NCBI GenBank assembly: GCA_023974075.1
Contig: CM043790.1
Span: 3,962,023-4,026,022, forward strand
Length of the DNA: 64,000 nt
Source: Chaenocephalus aceratus
Lineage: Eukaryota; Chordata; Actinopteri; Perciformes; Channichthyidae
Reading direction: 5' to 3'
Part shown: piece by piece, positions 21,030 to 64,000 of the stretch
Numbering within the stretch: the stretch's first letter is position 1
Layout: the number at the start of each line of letters is the position of its first letter
Made by a program: the position numbers and the translations under genes
Notes under the pieces: model-generated
Told to the model about the DNA's origin: nothing
Databases searched by the model: none
Seen by the model: only the letters and a program-made list of their open reading frames with translations

Positions 21030-21170
21030 TATTAACCAATACACAGCTTCAATTATTAGTACTTTACTTACCTTGACCACATAACAGCTGTATTGAAGGT
21101 TTGCTTTTTGATCAATAAACACAACAACAAAAAGCAAACTCTACTGGTATGGAACATACATGGCCTAATA
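21030..21170 (+). repeat. Isolated Helentron 3'-end segment
   Basis: CTTGACCACATAACAGCTGT to CTACTGGTATGGAAC matches 5606-5700 and retains both arms of the hairpin (GGTTTGCTTTTTG at 21098; CAAAAAGCAAAC at 21128). No Helentron genes are adjacent on the left, so this is a solo end or a non-autonomous derivative next to the fold-back element. Confidence 0.6.
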
Positions 21171-22060
21171 TCCAGAGGAGATGCGTTTATTGAGTAAACA
21201 AACAGTCAAGGGCAGAACGTCTGCACAACCCACTGCACCGCACGCCACGGTTAACCTGTTAAGCCCCGCCGGCGGGGGACCCAGTTTTTTTCTTTTCACG
21301 ACACTGTCTCAGGGCATCTTAATATTTAAAAACCTATCAATGTGTTATACCAGATTAACGAGAAGAATCTCAGCTAACTGACGATAAGAACCATTTTTAC
21401 CGAAACAAAACAAAAGTCTCACAAGAAGCGTTAGCATTAGCCCTTAGCTAAAACGGGCAGATGCTACTTCCGGTGCTAACTAGCAAAAACGATCTTTAAA
21501 ACTTAATATTTTCTGCACAAACTACATATCATCTGAAAGCTGATACTCCACGGATTATTTTTTTTATAAGTATCATCACTGTAGGACACAAACTCACTGA
21601 GCTATCAGCCAGAACAGAGAAGAAAAAAAAAAACAGTTTTCAAAACCATAACAATAATTATGCCTTACCGTTGCTGTTTTGTGATCAAAGCTCTTGTTCA
21701 AGGGAATAAAAACGCTGTTTAAGGTTAATCCAATGTCTCTTAGTCACTTTAGAATTGTTCCTGATAATCTATCATTACATTCATGGCAGCAGAGTAGGTA
21801 TAAAGTTTCGCAGTCCCGAGCTAATGCTGTCTCACGTGCTGTTTACGCAAACCTCTCTCTACTTGACGTAAGTGGGACTTACTAACTGTCACTTGATTCT
21901 ATTGGCTCTAACGGTTCAGAAAAGGTGTCAATCACCCAAATCGACCAATGGGTTCCAAAGATATGATCTTGCGTAGTATAAACTACGCCCGCTCCGGCTC
22001 CATTACGCATTACGCAGCCAGAAGGGAGAGCTTCACCACCGAGGCGAGCAGGTGCTAGAG

Positions 22061-22188
22061 ATGCCAGCTGACGATACCGGGGCTATGATCCTACTAGATG
22101 ACTCTTCGTCGGATGATGAAGATCTCCTCCAGCCAGACCTGGATCCGGACAGTAGTGACTCGGATGTTGAACTTCCACCATGGGAAAG
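22061..22188 (+). pseudogene. piggyBac transposase N-terminal acidic exon
   Basis: ATG at 22061 opens a frame dominated by Asp, Ser and Glu (DDSSSDDEDL, then LDPDSSDSDVE) and ending at a good 5' splice site, AAAG followed by GTATGT, at 22188. Acidic Ser-rich N-termini are normal for piggyBac transposases. The assignment depends on the downstream Cys-rich exon, because the fragment alone is low-complexity. Confidence 0.5.
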
Positions 22189-22456
22189 GTATGTAATCTC
22201 TCTGTTTTTATATATTACTTATGTGTTTGGTGGAACTGCGTCACAGTGTTAGCTTAGCCAAGAAGCTACAGGAATGATTAGGCAAAAATGCTAAATAGTT
22301 TTACTTGTCTTTTTGGAGTTACATTTTCTAAATGAATGGCCAGTGAATGAATATATACATGTGTTTACTTATTTATTTGGTGTAATATTATTCATTTATA
22401 GTCCAATATTATCCTTTTTATATATTACTTTTGTGTTTGGTGGAACTGCATCACAG

Positions 22457-23126
22457 TAGGCGCATTCACACTGAGGTACTTTTCCCACAAAGTTTCATGC
22501 GAACTTAGTTCATGATCGCGTTCACACCAAAAAGAGCCGGTACTAAAATTAGTTCATGCGAACCTTTTTACCCCCTCGAAAGTCCCTGCTAGAGAGCAGG
22601 GACTTTCGAGCGGCTCTTTTGTGAGAAAAGAGCTATATGTCTGATTGGCTGGGCGGATTGCAAACCACGCCCCGTAAAACTCCCAAAAAGTTTTGTGAAG
22701 CCGCCATTTTATTATCCTTGCATTAGCATTATTAGCATTAGCATTAGCCCATCGCAGAAACGCAGAGAGACTAACTTATGGCAACACAAAATAAAACATG
22801 GGAGCGGTGGAGATGAGGAGGTGTCGGCGTTCTGGCGATTTACTCGGAAGGCTTCAGTAGGAGTCCCAGCAGGTTCTACTGAAGCCAGTCCCCAACTCCG
22901 GGGACTTCCGGCCGGGGACTTTGGGCGGCAGTATACACCGTGAAGTGGTTTGCGGCCTGCCAGTAAACCCAAAGCAGAAGAAGAAGAAGTGACGTCAGCG
23001 GCTTCATTTGCCTAATCCACCCCCAGGGACTTTTTCCGGTGTGAACGCGATCTCTACTTAGTTCATGCGAACTAAAGAGTTCGCATGAACCTTTGTGGGA
23101 AAAGTACCGCAGTGTGAATGCGCCTA
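22457..23126. mobile_element. ~670-bp MITE with terminal inverted repeats
   Basis: The left end TAGGCGCATTCACACTG..GTACTTTTCCCACAAAG is the inverted counterpart of the right end CTTTGTGGGAAAAGTAC..CAGTGTGAATGCGCCTA. Both ends continue into matching GTTCATGCGAAC and TGAACGCGATC blocks. No transposase. It inserted in the second copy of the duplicated intron, between CACAG and GTGTTAG. A 16-bp-stem hairpin lies at 22575-22610. Confidence 0.8.
22575..22610. repeat. Perfect 16-bp stem, 4-nt loop hairpin inside the MITE
   Basis: CTCGAAAGTCCCTGCT (22575-22590) and AGCAGGGACTTTCGAG (22595-22610) are exact reverse complements separated by AGAG. Confidence 0.9.
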
Positions 23127-23338
23127 GTGTTAGCTTAGCCAACAGGAATGATTAGCCAAAATGCTAAATAGTGTTACTTGTCTTTTTGGAGTTACATTTT
23201 CTAAATGAATGGCCAGTGAATGAATATACATGTTTACTTATTTATTTGGTGTCATATTATTCATTTATAGTCCAATATTATCCTATAAGTATAAGCCAGT
23301 GAATTAATCGAATCTCTTTGTTTTTCCACATTTGTTAG

Positions 23339-23665
23339 ATGAGGAGTGACCCCAGCAGGACAAAGCCACACACCCAGAAGACTTTCAGGGAGCAGCTTGC
23401 TGCAGAATTGTTGGAGTTTGCTGAAGGCCCTGCTGAAGGCCCTGCACCTCCACCACCCCCTCCTCCACCACTCACATGCATGCCCGAGTATTATGGGGAA
23501 GATGCCACCAAGGTCAGGAAGAACTGCGGGAGGTGCCTAGATGCTGGACTCAAAAGGGTGAAGACACTGGTGTACTGCAGGAAGTGCCAGGTCCCTCTGT
23601 GCTTCACTGTCAAAATGAACTGTTTCAGGGAGTGGCACGACCTAAATACTGGAACATTCAGGTAG
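23339..23665 (+). pseudogene. piggyBac transposase C-terminal cysteine-rich domain exon
   Basis: The exon follows a 3' splice site (TTTGTTAG). It reads SDPSRTKPHTQKTFREQLAA, a Pro-rich linker, then a Cys-rich finger with CMPEYY, NCGRC, VYCRKCQVPLC and NCFREWHD. This is the DNA-binding CRD that ends many piggyBac transposases. The stop TAG is at 23663-23665. The catalytic region that should precede it is missing, so the element cannot transpose by itself. Confidence 0.75.
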
Positions 23666-23926
23666 GTATAATGTTTTGCGAGTGTTTATTTAAAAAAAAA
23701 TACTTGTTGTTTTTATATACCTAGTGTGATTTTATTGTATAGTGTGTTGGTACAATTTTTGTTGTTTTTACAAACCTACAGTGTGGTTGTATTGTATAGT
23801 ACGTTGGTAAAATGTTTGTTTTTACATGCCTATAGTGTGTTGGTAAAATGTTTGAAATAAATCTGCCCTAGTTGGAGTCAAATGTTACCTATGTTTCCGT
23901 TTTTTTTTATTGTGCAAGTACACTTA

Positions 23927-26351
23927 GGGTGCGTTCACACCTGCCTTGTATAGTCCGGTTGAATCGAACCCTGGTGCGTTTAGCCGCTTGGTGCGGTTCA
24001 TTTGGGTCGATGTGAACGCAGTCCGAGACCTCTTAAGTGAACTAAACAACCAGACTCTGGTCCGCTAAAATAGGTGGTCTCGGAGAGCTTGCTTGCGAAC
24101 TCTGGAGCGGTTCATTGCTGGTGTGAACGCAGTCCGCACCAAAACATAGGAAGCGCAGTATTTACGTGTCACAAGAACGCGGATATCTTCAAAAATCTTT
24201 AGCGAAAAAGAGTCTTTCAAGACATCCGCGGTTGTTTAGTTAAAGAGTAAAGCAGAATTAAGTGTTGAACAGTGTTGTGTAAAGTAAAAATTCTCCATCA
24301 GCTACATAAAAGTAAGAACACCTGTCGTCAGTGAAACGCCCCTCCTCTGCAGAACGTCTCTCACGGATAATGCTGCACATTATCCTGCGTATTACATGGC
24401 CACATTCTCAACAAATTAACGACATGACTCCCAATATTAATTGAAATGCTTTTGTGGATTTAGAAAATTATTTTATTGATTTAAAAAAGAGTTGTATGTA
24501 TTTAAATTGACATGCATCCGCTAAGAAAAATAGTCCGTTGTTACTGTTTGAACTAACGTAGCAACGGCAGGAACTGCTTCGATAGCGTTTTTGAGGAGCT
24601 TTTTGATTACAGATTTGAAAAAATCGTTGCTTGCTTTAAAAGTAGCACAATTCATTATGTCAAACCTTGGGAAGTATCGAGATATCCCTGCCCTAATGCC
24701 AAAGTAACTGGCAACTGAATATGTGTCGCCGTCTGACCTATGTCTGGACCGCTGCGTAAAAAGGAGGGTTTCTGCCCGTTACTTCTCCGCTGTTTTCTTG
24801 TCGCTCTTTTCTTGTCGCTCTTTTCTTGTCGCTCTTGTCTTGTCAGTTAGTTTCAGCCAAACTGTATACTAGGGGTGTAACGGTTCACAGAAGTCACGGT
24901 TCGGTTCGCACCTCGGTTTGGGGGTCACGGTTCGGTACGGTTCGGTACAACAAGAAAAAGCAAAACAAAGTCCCAAATGCGTAATTCCAGGTTTGTTGTT
25001 ATTTATTTTTGAACAGTAGTGCAAGTTTCAGTTTCAAAATAAGGAACTCTGACATTTTTAATAATTAACTGTATTAAACAGTTAAAAACAAACCACAAAC
25101 AGCACCACACACTCAGATGGCCATATTATCTATAATGGCTGATGTCAAACTAAAAGCTTTCATCAAGCTGTAAAACTAAAAAGAATGTCTTGAAAATATT
25201 ACATCATAAATAATAAGAAAGTGTTTCCAGAGCGCAAAGTCGTTGAAAAACATTATGCCAAAAGCTTCCGTTATTTATTTTGGTTTCATGGCTTTCATGT
25301 CTATTGGCTTCGTAAAAACAGCGGGGATCAGCTGTTGAACTGCTGTTGTCTTTTGCCGGGCTCCGGTGATTGGCAAATCTGGGTGATGCCTTCTGATATG
25401 ATTTAGCATGTTTGGCTTGTGTTACCATTAGCATACCGCACCGCTATCGAACAACGCCGACACACCGTCCTCGTCCGATCCACCACTCTCACACCTCATC
25501 GTTATTGTAGTCCACAGGGAAACCGAAATGTTCCCACACAGCTGATTTAAAAGAAGCAGGTGGGTTCTCTAGCTCCTGTGTGTTATCTGAACTCACCATA
25601 CTAACTTTTCTTCTTCTTGTATTTAGTTCGTTTTGTTGTTGTTTCTTCTTGTTCTTCATTTGTTGTTTAAGGGCGGCTGGCAAACGGCTTTTAGGCGCAA
25701 TACCGCCCTCTGGATTATATATAGTGTAGTGGATACTGCCCTGAATGACAGACTTTTTTCCCACTCGTAAAAAAAGGCGTATTCGCCGTGTGACTGCATG
25801 TGCCGAACCGTGACGGGAAGGGACGAATACGGATACCGTTACACCCCTACTGTATACAGTTAAATAGAACGTACTTCTTTGTGCAGATGTGAGCGTCCTT
25901 AACAACGGTCAATAAATCCGTCACAGCGGTCTGTCTGTTCTGGATTAAAAACGTGTCACGTGTTTTGAATTGACCAATCAGAATCGAGTATTCAACAAAG
26001 CCATGTAATAATGTTTTTTAACGGACGTTGTCTGATTATATAATCATATGCGCGGACCGCTAGTGTCTGTTGATCTCCAGACTAACAGGAGCATGAGAAT
26101 AACCTGCCGAAAGTGCCGATGCTCCATGGCGGAGGCTCCGCTAGAAATTGCCGGGATTTGCGTTTGTACCCCCTTAATGTCTGACCAATGGTTGAACAGC
26201 ATTTCCGAGCACATGACTTGTGTTTAAAGTTTATAGTCCGTTTGAGTTTTGCCCGTGTGAACGCAAACCGAACCTTCTGAAAAATGAAACAATGTAACAA
26301 ACTGTTGTCTGGTGCGCACCAGAGAGCGGACTATTAGGTGTGAATGCACCC
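23927..26351. mobile_element. PIF/Harbinger-like non-autonomous element
   Basis: The left end is TTA then GGGTGCGTTCACACCT. The right end is AGGTGTGAATGCACCC then TTA. The 3-bp TTA on both sides (23924-23926 and 26352-26354) matches the TWA target duplication of PIF/Harbinger transposons, and the terminal sequence fits that superfamily in fish. Further inverted similarity continues inside (AGTCCGGTT.. and GCGGACT..). No transposase is recognisable. A second transposon lies inside at 24870-25849. Confidence 0.7.
24870..25849. mobile_element. hAT-type MITE (980 bp) with perfect 8-bp target duplication
   Basis: The terminal inverted repeats are TAGGGGTGTAACGGT and ACCGTTACACCCCTA. CTGTATAC directly flanks both sides (24862-24869 and 25850-25857), an 8-bp duplication as expected for hAT. 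The interior is non-coding, with GGTTCGGTACGGTTCGGTAC repeats near the left end. It is nested inside the Harbinger-like element and therefore younger. Confidence 0.85.
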
Positions 26352-26354
26352 TTA

Positions 26355-26960
26355 CACACAATGACCAGTATACACTCTTAAATTAACAGTCATCAACATT
26401 ATCCGTTTTATAAAAGCCTTCTACAGTATCTTAACCTTTGTTTATATTTTAGTTGTGATGGCATATTTATTGTATTCTGAGTATTTGTTTTATATTATTC
26501 TCCCTTCTTGAGTTGATATATATTTACTCCGTATGTAATTCTACCAGGAAAAGAGCATGACATGCCCATAGGTCAAACATGAGAAAATAACTGAATGTGG
26601 TGAAAGATTGTAAGCTAAGGGTTATACGATTTATATTATGAAATGTATTATTTTATCCTGTAATGTCTCATGTTTTCTCTGTTTGACAAAACATTTAAAT
26701 GAAAGCAAAATAAAATGTAAACTACTGGCTCTGCCATGCTATCACATTAAATGCATGTAGACAAACACAAACCTTTCTTTTTTCCGAGGGCAGGGCCAAG
26801 GTAAAAATAAAATGTGGCAAGTCTGCTTATTGATCTTTCTGATTATTTATAAGCATATATCTCTCCATCTCATTGACATCACCCCAAACATGCATGTGTA
26901 TTAAGATGTACAAATATTTACATTCTGCCATAACTCCTCTCCTGTCTTAGGTGATCAACA
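26355..26960. other. AT-rich non-coding interval upstream of the Pax6 gene
   Basis: No coding, repeat or clear regulatory element recognised. Confidence 0.5.
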
Positions 26961-26961
<1 letters not shown>

Positions 26962-27040
<79 letters not shown>

Positions 27041-27095
27041 AGGGACTGTAAATGAAATGATGTATACTGTACCTAGGTATAATTCAGTTTGAAGG

Positions 27096-27161
<66 letters not shown>

Positions 27162-27187
27162 CACGCGCGCGCGTGCGTGCGTGTGTG
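26962..27187. repeat. (CA)n / (TG)n inverted microsatellite pair
   Basis: (CA) of about 38 units at 26962-27038 is followed after about 60 bp by (TG) of about 30 units from 27099, grading into GCGCGCGTGCGTGC to 27187. The two arms are complementary and could form a long hairpin about 0.65 kb upstream of the Pax6 start codon. Confidence 0.9.
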
Positions 27188-27459
27188 ACAGGTCAACAGT
27201 TTGTGTATGGGTCATCAGGGTCTAAAATGTTTTGGCTTGATTAAAATAAATGGCAAGTGAAAATAACTGATAACCTTTCACTGCTGAGAATAATCATGTA
27301 TTTAATATTTATCAATATGTTTGGACTGTATTCAGATGTTCAACAAATAATCCAAATAAAGACAAATAAATAAAGACAGTAAAGCCTTGGAATAGATTTG
27401 TTTAATGTTGACATTTGTAAAGAAAAAGTACGAAAAATAGGGAATATTCCTTTTTGTTG

Positions 27460-27831
27460 GATCTCATTTGAACCGTTGTATGAGCACAGTGAACTGCACG
27501 GAAGCTGAGCGAGGGATAAAGTGTGGGAGAGTGATCACAGCACACACACACACGCACACGCGCACACGCGCACGCACACACACACACACTCCCTCTCTCT
27601 GTCAAACTCCAAGCTTTCAGCACCCTGGCTCAGACCCCCCCCCCCCTCCCTCTCTCTCTCCTCCCATCCTCTGTCTCTCGGCCCTCCCACTCTCCCCCCT
27701 CCCTCCTCAGAGGAGCAGCTCTGTCTCTCTGCACTTGTCTCCTCAGTCAAGGAGAAACTAATTGGAGGAAAGAATAGAAGAAAGGAGCTGTTGGAAAACT
27801 AAACGAAGCAAAAACTCCACTTCTCTGCAGC
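27460..27831 (+). promoter_or_regulatory. Probable 5' UTR / promoter-proximal region of the Pax6 gene
   Basis: It contains a short CA/CG-rich microsatellite (27541-27588) and a long pyrimidine-rich stretch (about 27638-27745) before the start codon. No convincing TATA box or transcription start can be named from sequence alone. Confidence 0.4.
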
Positions 27832-60261
<32,430 letters not shown>

Positions 60262-62050
60262 TGATGTCATGTCTGACAGCAACAGGACTTCTGCAACAGG
60301 ACTGTATGGGACCTCAAAGCATCCCCTATTCCTATTTTTATAGCCTGAATGTGAATGCACCAAGTCATTGACAAAAAGAAACTGCACCGCAGGAATTACT
60401 CTGATTAGTGTTTTGTGCAACAATTCCGGTGACAAGCAGGACAGAAGGATGATTAATCTTCCATCTGAAGGATTTCAATATCACCACAAACCAGAGCAAG
60501 AGGATAAAATGTCTTTGAGAGTTCTGCCCTTGAAGCCCAGAACAGAAAGCTCTGTCCCGAGCTGTTCTCTGGAAGCTCAGGAAGCTGGCCCATCCTCTGG
60601 CAACACTAAACTCAGATAGGAATAAACTGCTGAGTGTCCATGTGGAAAATCTTTGGGAAGACACATTACCTCGACGTTCAGTTCCTGATGTATATCACGT
60701 TGGTGTATGTAGCAAAAAAGACTTTGACTGAAACATGAAGGGAAGAACTTAATGAAACTTGAAATGAACTCTGCTGTGAATTTGTTTCATCAGCTGATTC
60801 CAAAAGCTCCGGCCGGAGGAATGTGTATAGAATTTCAGAATGTGGATTCTGGTGATATGTGTTTGGTATTGTAAAAACTTGACCTGGATGTGATATGCTA
60901 ACTAGCATGGACTGACAAACTGATAAAGGTTTAAGGGCAAAACTATCAGTTTGTTTGAATTCCAAAGTTTGTATGTCCAGAAATTCAACAGTTAACAAAC
61001 CATTGAATGACTGGAGGCCTCAATGCTTGTTTATGAAAAGTGAACATAAGACTGTGTCTGGGATGTAAATCTGTTTCTAATTTGAAAGTGTAAAGTATTT
61101 GTCTTCTCCAGTGATCTGGGAAGGTTTCCATAATAAGTTATTTCAATTATAATCCTTGTTATGATATATGTATATTGTTTTGGTTATATTAATAGAATGT
61201 TGTTGTTGAACCATCCTTGGTGAATCTATGATAGGAAACATTGGAGCTGTTCTGGAGGATTGTGGTAAATCTTTTAACTGGGTTCTACTGGGGTCATTTA
61301 AAGAAGGTGTTGGTGTTAGATAAATATGTTTGCAACACGACGTGGAAAGACAAATGATTCTGTAAGTGGTGCTGGAACTATGAAGCAGTAGTGACTACCT
61401 GCAGGCCAGGGAGCCGAAGTGTGTGTGCCAAGCTAATCAGTATTTAGAGCAAGTTAGCCACATAACTCTTACTAGATAGCTCGTTTGCTAGCTAGCTAGA
61501 TTGGGGTACTGCAGTGTTTTTAGGAACACTATTGTTCCTCCTGAACCTGCACAGGATAGAGCAGGGTTCCCAGTATGCAGACAACAGAAGGATAAAAAAA
61601 CATGCATATAAAGGCAATTTAAACATACTCGTATGGCACTACTGCACAACACAAGAAAAGCCAGTTAGAGTTAGAGGTCATACACATGCAGCGTGTGGAC
61701 ACTCAAAGACACGGGGCACTCGCACTGCCAACTTTTCGGTGGCACTCAGGCAGGTTAAGTCTAACTGGATTGCTTCTTAAGGCATCGTTAATGCGTTGGT
61801 GGCTGCCTTCTGTGCGGCTACATTGAAAACAATCAAAGGAAGCATACAACACTGTTCCTGTTCACCCACCACCTAAGTAGCAACGACCATAGGACCATTT
61901 TGAGAACGTCCTAGCTTCAATTTACTTTTGGGATTAGCACCTTCCATTGGCTCAAAAGTGATGGGTCACAGTCCATGAAGTTGCACAGTACTCAGTTGGC
62001 AGCCACAGAGGACATTCTTGATTTTGGTTGTCTTCAATAATAAAGGTCTT
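60262..62050 (+). other. Pax6 3' UTR and downstream sequence
   Basis: No gene is recognised. A candidate polyadenylation signal AATAAA lies at 60621-60626, about 360 bp after the stop codon. Its use is not provable here. A GCTAGCTAGCTAG run lies at about 61488-61499. Confidence 0.45.
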
Positions 62051-63272
62051 TAATGACATCCACGAAACACAGACAGTGGCAGAACTTCAGTGTTAGTATA
62101 TTAGATCTCAGTGCTGCGTTTGACACTGTTGACCACAGCATGTTACTAGACCGACTGGAAAACTGGGTGGGACTTTCGGAAACAGTTCTAAATTGGTTTG
62201 AATCCTACCTAAAGGACAGACACAACTTTGTTTCTTTAGGTACATACACATCTGAGGTTGACACATATGACATGTGGGGTTCCTCAAGGCTCCATCTTGG
62301 GGCCTCTTCTCTTTAACATCTACATGCTACCCACTGGCTCAGATAATGAAAAAACAACAAAATTAAGTTTACCATAGCTATGCAGATGACACACAAATCT
62401 ACGTAACAATTTCGCCAGGAGACTATGCTCCAATTCAAACACTGAGTAAGTGCATTGAACAAATCAATGACTGGATGTGTCAAGAACTTCTTCTCCAATT
62501 AAACAAAGATAAAACTGAGGTAATGGTTTTTGGAGCCAAGGCAGAACGTTTAAAAAGTTTAGCGCTGAGCTTCAGTCTGCAATGTTCAAACCAACAGATA
62601 AAGCCAGAAATCTAGGTGTAGTCATGGACTCTGACCTGAGTTTCAACAGTCACATTAAAACAGTTACTAAATCAGCCTACTATCACCTAAAGAATATATC
62701 TAGGATTAAAAGACTAATGTCACAGCAGGAATTTTGAAAAACTTGTCCATGCTTTTATCTTCAGTAGACTCGACTACTGCAATGGTGTCTTCACAGGTCT
62801 CACTAAAAAATCTATTAGAAAGCTGCAGCTGATTCAGAACGCCGCTGCTCGAGTCCTCACTAACACTAAGAAAGTGGATCACATCACTCCTGTTCTGAAG
62901 TCTTTACACTGGCTTCCTGTGTGTCAAAGAATAGATTTCAAATACTGCTGCTGGTTTATAAAGCACTGAATGGTTTAGGCCCAAATTACATACTGACCTC
63001 CTGCTAAACTAGTGAACCATCCAGATCTCTCAGGTCTTCAGGGACTAGTCAGCTTTCTGTCCCCAGAGTCAGAACTAAACATGGAGAAGAGCAGCGTTCA
63101 GTTATTATGCTCCAAATATCTGGAACAAACTCCAGAAACCTGCAGGTCCGCTGCAACTCTGACTACTTTTAAATCCAGGCTGAAGACTTTTCTTTTTGTC
63201 GCTGCTTTTAATTGAACTATTCATATCTTAGACTGCACTGTAACTTTTATCCATGAATTTTTCTTTTAATGT
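62051..63272 (+). mobile_element. L2-like LINE, 5'-truncated and frame-broken
   Basis: Reads [20 protein letters not shown], then [16 protein letters not shown] (62085-62245). [11 protein letters not shown] (about 62376-62408) holds the RT active site, followed by [20 protein letters not shown] (about 62605-62660) and, near the end, TFKSRLKTFLFVAAFN (63168-63212). The frames change at several places. The 3' UTR ends where the terminal direct repeat begins. Confidence 0.8.
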
Positions 63273-63495
63273 TTTAAAGTTAAACGTAATTAAACTCCAT
63301 GACATTTATGAGAGGGACTGCTCGAAAGTAGGATATTTGGGATATCCGTCCGTAGCCAGGGTTTACGATCAGTTTTTGGGTGATTTTACTGAGGAACAAG
63401 TATCACATCACCAACGGGCGAAAAATAGTGTTTTGGTAACACAGGGTGTTCAGGTAACACTTAAAGACTTTGTTATGGAACGCAAAGCAGAGTAG
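63253..63495 (+). other. Unrecognised open frame across the first terminal repeat unit
   Basis: An 80-codon frame with HDIYERDCSKVGYLGYPSVA looks protein-like but matches nothing I know. Downstream in another frame (about 63495-63624) a second protein-like stretch, IVDVMRAKHGENRLLIKNLD, ends in TAA. The pieces may belong to one element ORF broken by indels. No function proposed. Confidence 0.3.
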
Positions 63496-64000
63496 GGGGC
63501 TAGTACACCCTCCTGAGGGTCCGATTGTGGATGTCATGCGAGCAAAACATGGTGAAAACCGTCTTCTAATTAAAAATCTGGACGGAAATGTTCAGATTTC
63601 CAAAGGGAGGTTCTTTGAGTAAATAAAAAATCAAGAACCTAAAGACTAAATTACAAGAACATGAAGATTGAATGAAGGGTACAAATAAGAAGGCTTTCAA
63701 TGCTCGGTGAGATGTACAGTGTCTAAAATTGGTTTTAAGTTAAACGTAATTAAACTCCATGACATTTATGAGAGGGACTGCTCGAAAGTAGGATATTTGG
63801 GATATCCGTCGTAGCCAGGGTTTACGATCAGTTTTTGGGTGATTTGTACTGAGGAACAGTATCACATCACCGACGGGTGAAAATAGTGTTTTGGTAACAC
63901 AGGGTGTTCAGGGGTAACACTTAAAGACTTTGTTATGGAACGCAAAGCAGAGTAGGGGGCTAGTACACCCTCATGAGGGTCCGATTGTGGATGTCATGCG
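63274..64000 (+). repeat. Direct repeat with 462-bp period running off the window
   Basis: The segment starting AAGTTAAACGTAATTAAACT at 63274 recurs at 63736 and stays aligned to the last base (...GATTGTGGATGTCATGCG at 63540 and 64000). Copies differ by a few substitutions and several 1-2 base indels. It may be a tandem satellite-like array, an element with direct terminal repeats, or an assembly duplication. Confidence 0.9.

Larger units (their letters stand above)
22203..23300 (+). repeat. Tandemly duplicated intron segment, second unit split by a MITE
   Basis: The segment from TTTGTGTTTGGTGGAACTGC through TTTTTGGAGTTACATTTTCT to CATTTATAGTCCAATATTAT occurs twice, at about 22210-22418 and at about 22425-22456 plus 23127-23285. 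The two units differ by a few substitutions and short indels. The MITE occupies 22457-23126 within the second unit, so the duplication came first. Confidence 0.75.
21251..23920 (+). mobile_element. Deleted piggyBac-like element
   Basis: A TTAA at 21251 is followed by CCTGTTAAGCCCCGCCGG, fitting a piggyBac target and terminus. Two exons remain: an acidic N-terminal exon (22061-22188) and the C-terminal Cys-rich exon (23339-23665). The catalytic DDD core is absent. The right boundary is uncertain because a Harbinger-like element follows at 23927. A MITE lies inside a duplicated intron segment. Confidence 0.65.

Overview
The window looks like nuclear DNA of a ray-finned fish, most likely a teleost other than zebrafish. 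The reasons are a vertebrate Pax6-type gene split into canonical GT-AG exons, long (CA/TG)n microsatellites, tRNA-derived fish-type SINEs, L2-like LINEs, and Helitron2/Helentron, piggyBac, hAT-like and Harbinger-like transposons. Nothing looks bacterial.

Layout. (1) 1-17.2 kb is a transposon graveyard dominated by two Helentron-type rolling-circle elements. Copy 1 (1-~5.74 kb) has Rep (two-His, two-Tyr), a PIF1-like helicase broken by stops and a SINE, a fused AP-type endonuclease, and a tandem-repeat/hairpin 3' tail. Copy 2 (~11.6-15.9 kb) has lost Rep-helicase by internal deletion but keeps an intact ORF carrying a papain-like (herpesvirus tegument/UL36-like, OTU-like) protease region, plus the endonuclease. 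Each copy is followed by the same non-coding repeat ("repeat X"). (2) 17.2-27 kb holds a 2.4 kb fold-back element with arrays of a 20-bp repeat at both ends, a deleted piggyBac relic hit by a MITE, and a Harbinger-like element containing a hAT-like MITE with a perfect 8-bp target duplication. (3) 27.8-60.3 kb is one Pax6-family gene on the + strand. I could place 12 coding exons, from the MPQK start exon through the split paired domain, linker, homeodomain and PST-rich C-terminus. Its introns carry LINE, SINE, LTR and MITE insertions and very long TG tracts, one running directly into the 3' splice site of the first paired-domain exon. (4) 60.3-64 kb is 3' flank with a degraded L2-like LINE and an unrecognised 462-bp-period direct repeat running off the window.

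The exons up to the end of the first paired-domain block (27.8-42.4 kb) are frame-perfect and have the lengths I recall for human PAX6 exons. Every later exon (50.1-60.3 kb) carries one or two 1-2 base indels while keeping splice sites and codon-level conservation. The two copies of the terminal 63.3-64 kb repeat also differ from each other partly by single-base indels. I therefore read the breaks first as probable base-calling errors in the right-hand part of the assembly, with recent pseudogenisation as the alternative.

The most unusual biology is the Helentron protease ORF, which appears to contain a tandem pair of papain-like domains: the first has lost its catalytic residues and the second keeps Cys and Asp-Ser-His motifs. 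Next are the fold-back element and an LTR element whose gene is filled by a 12-bp CTCGAG minisatellite readable in several frames.
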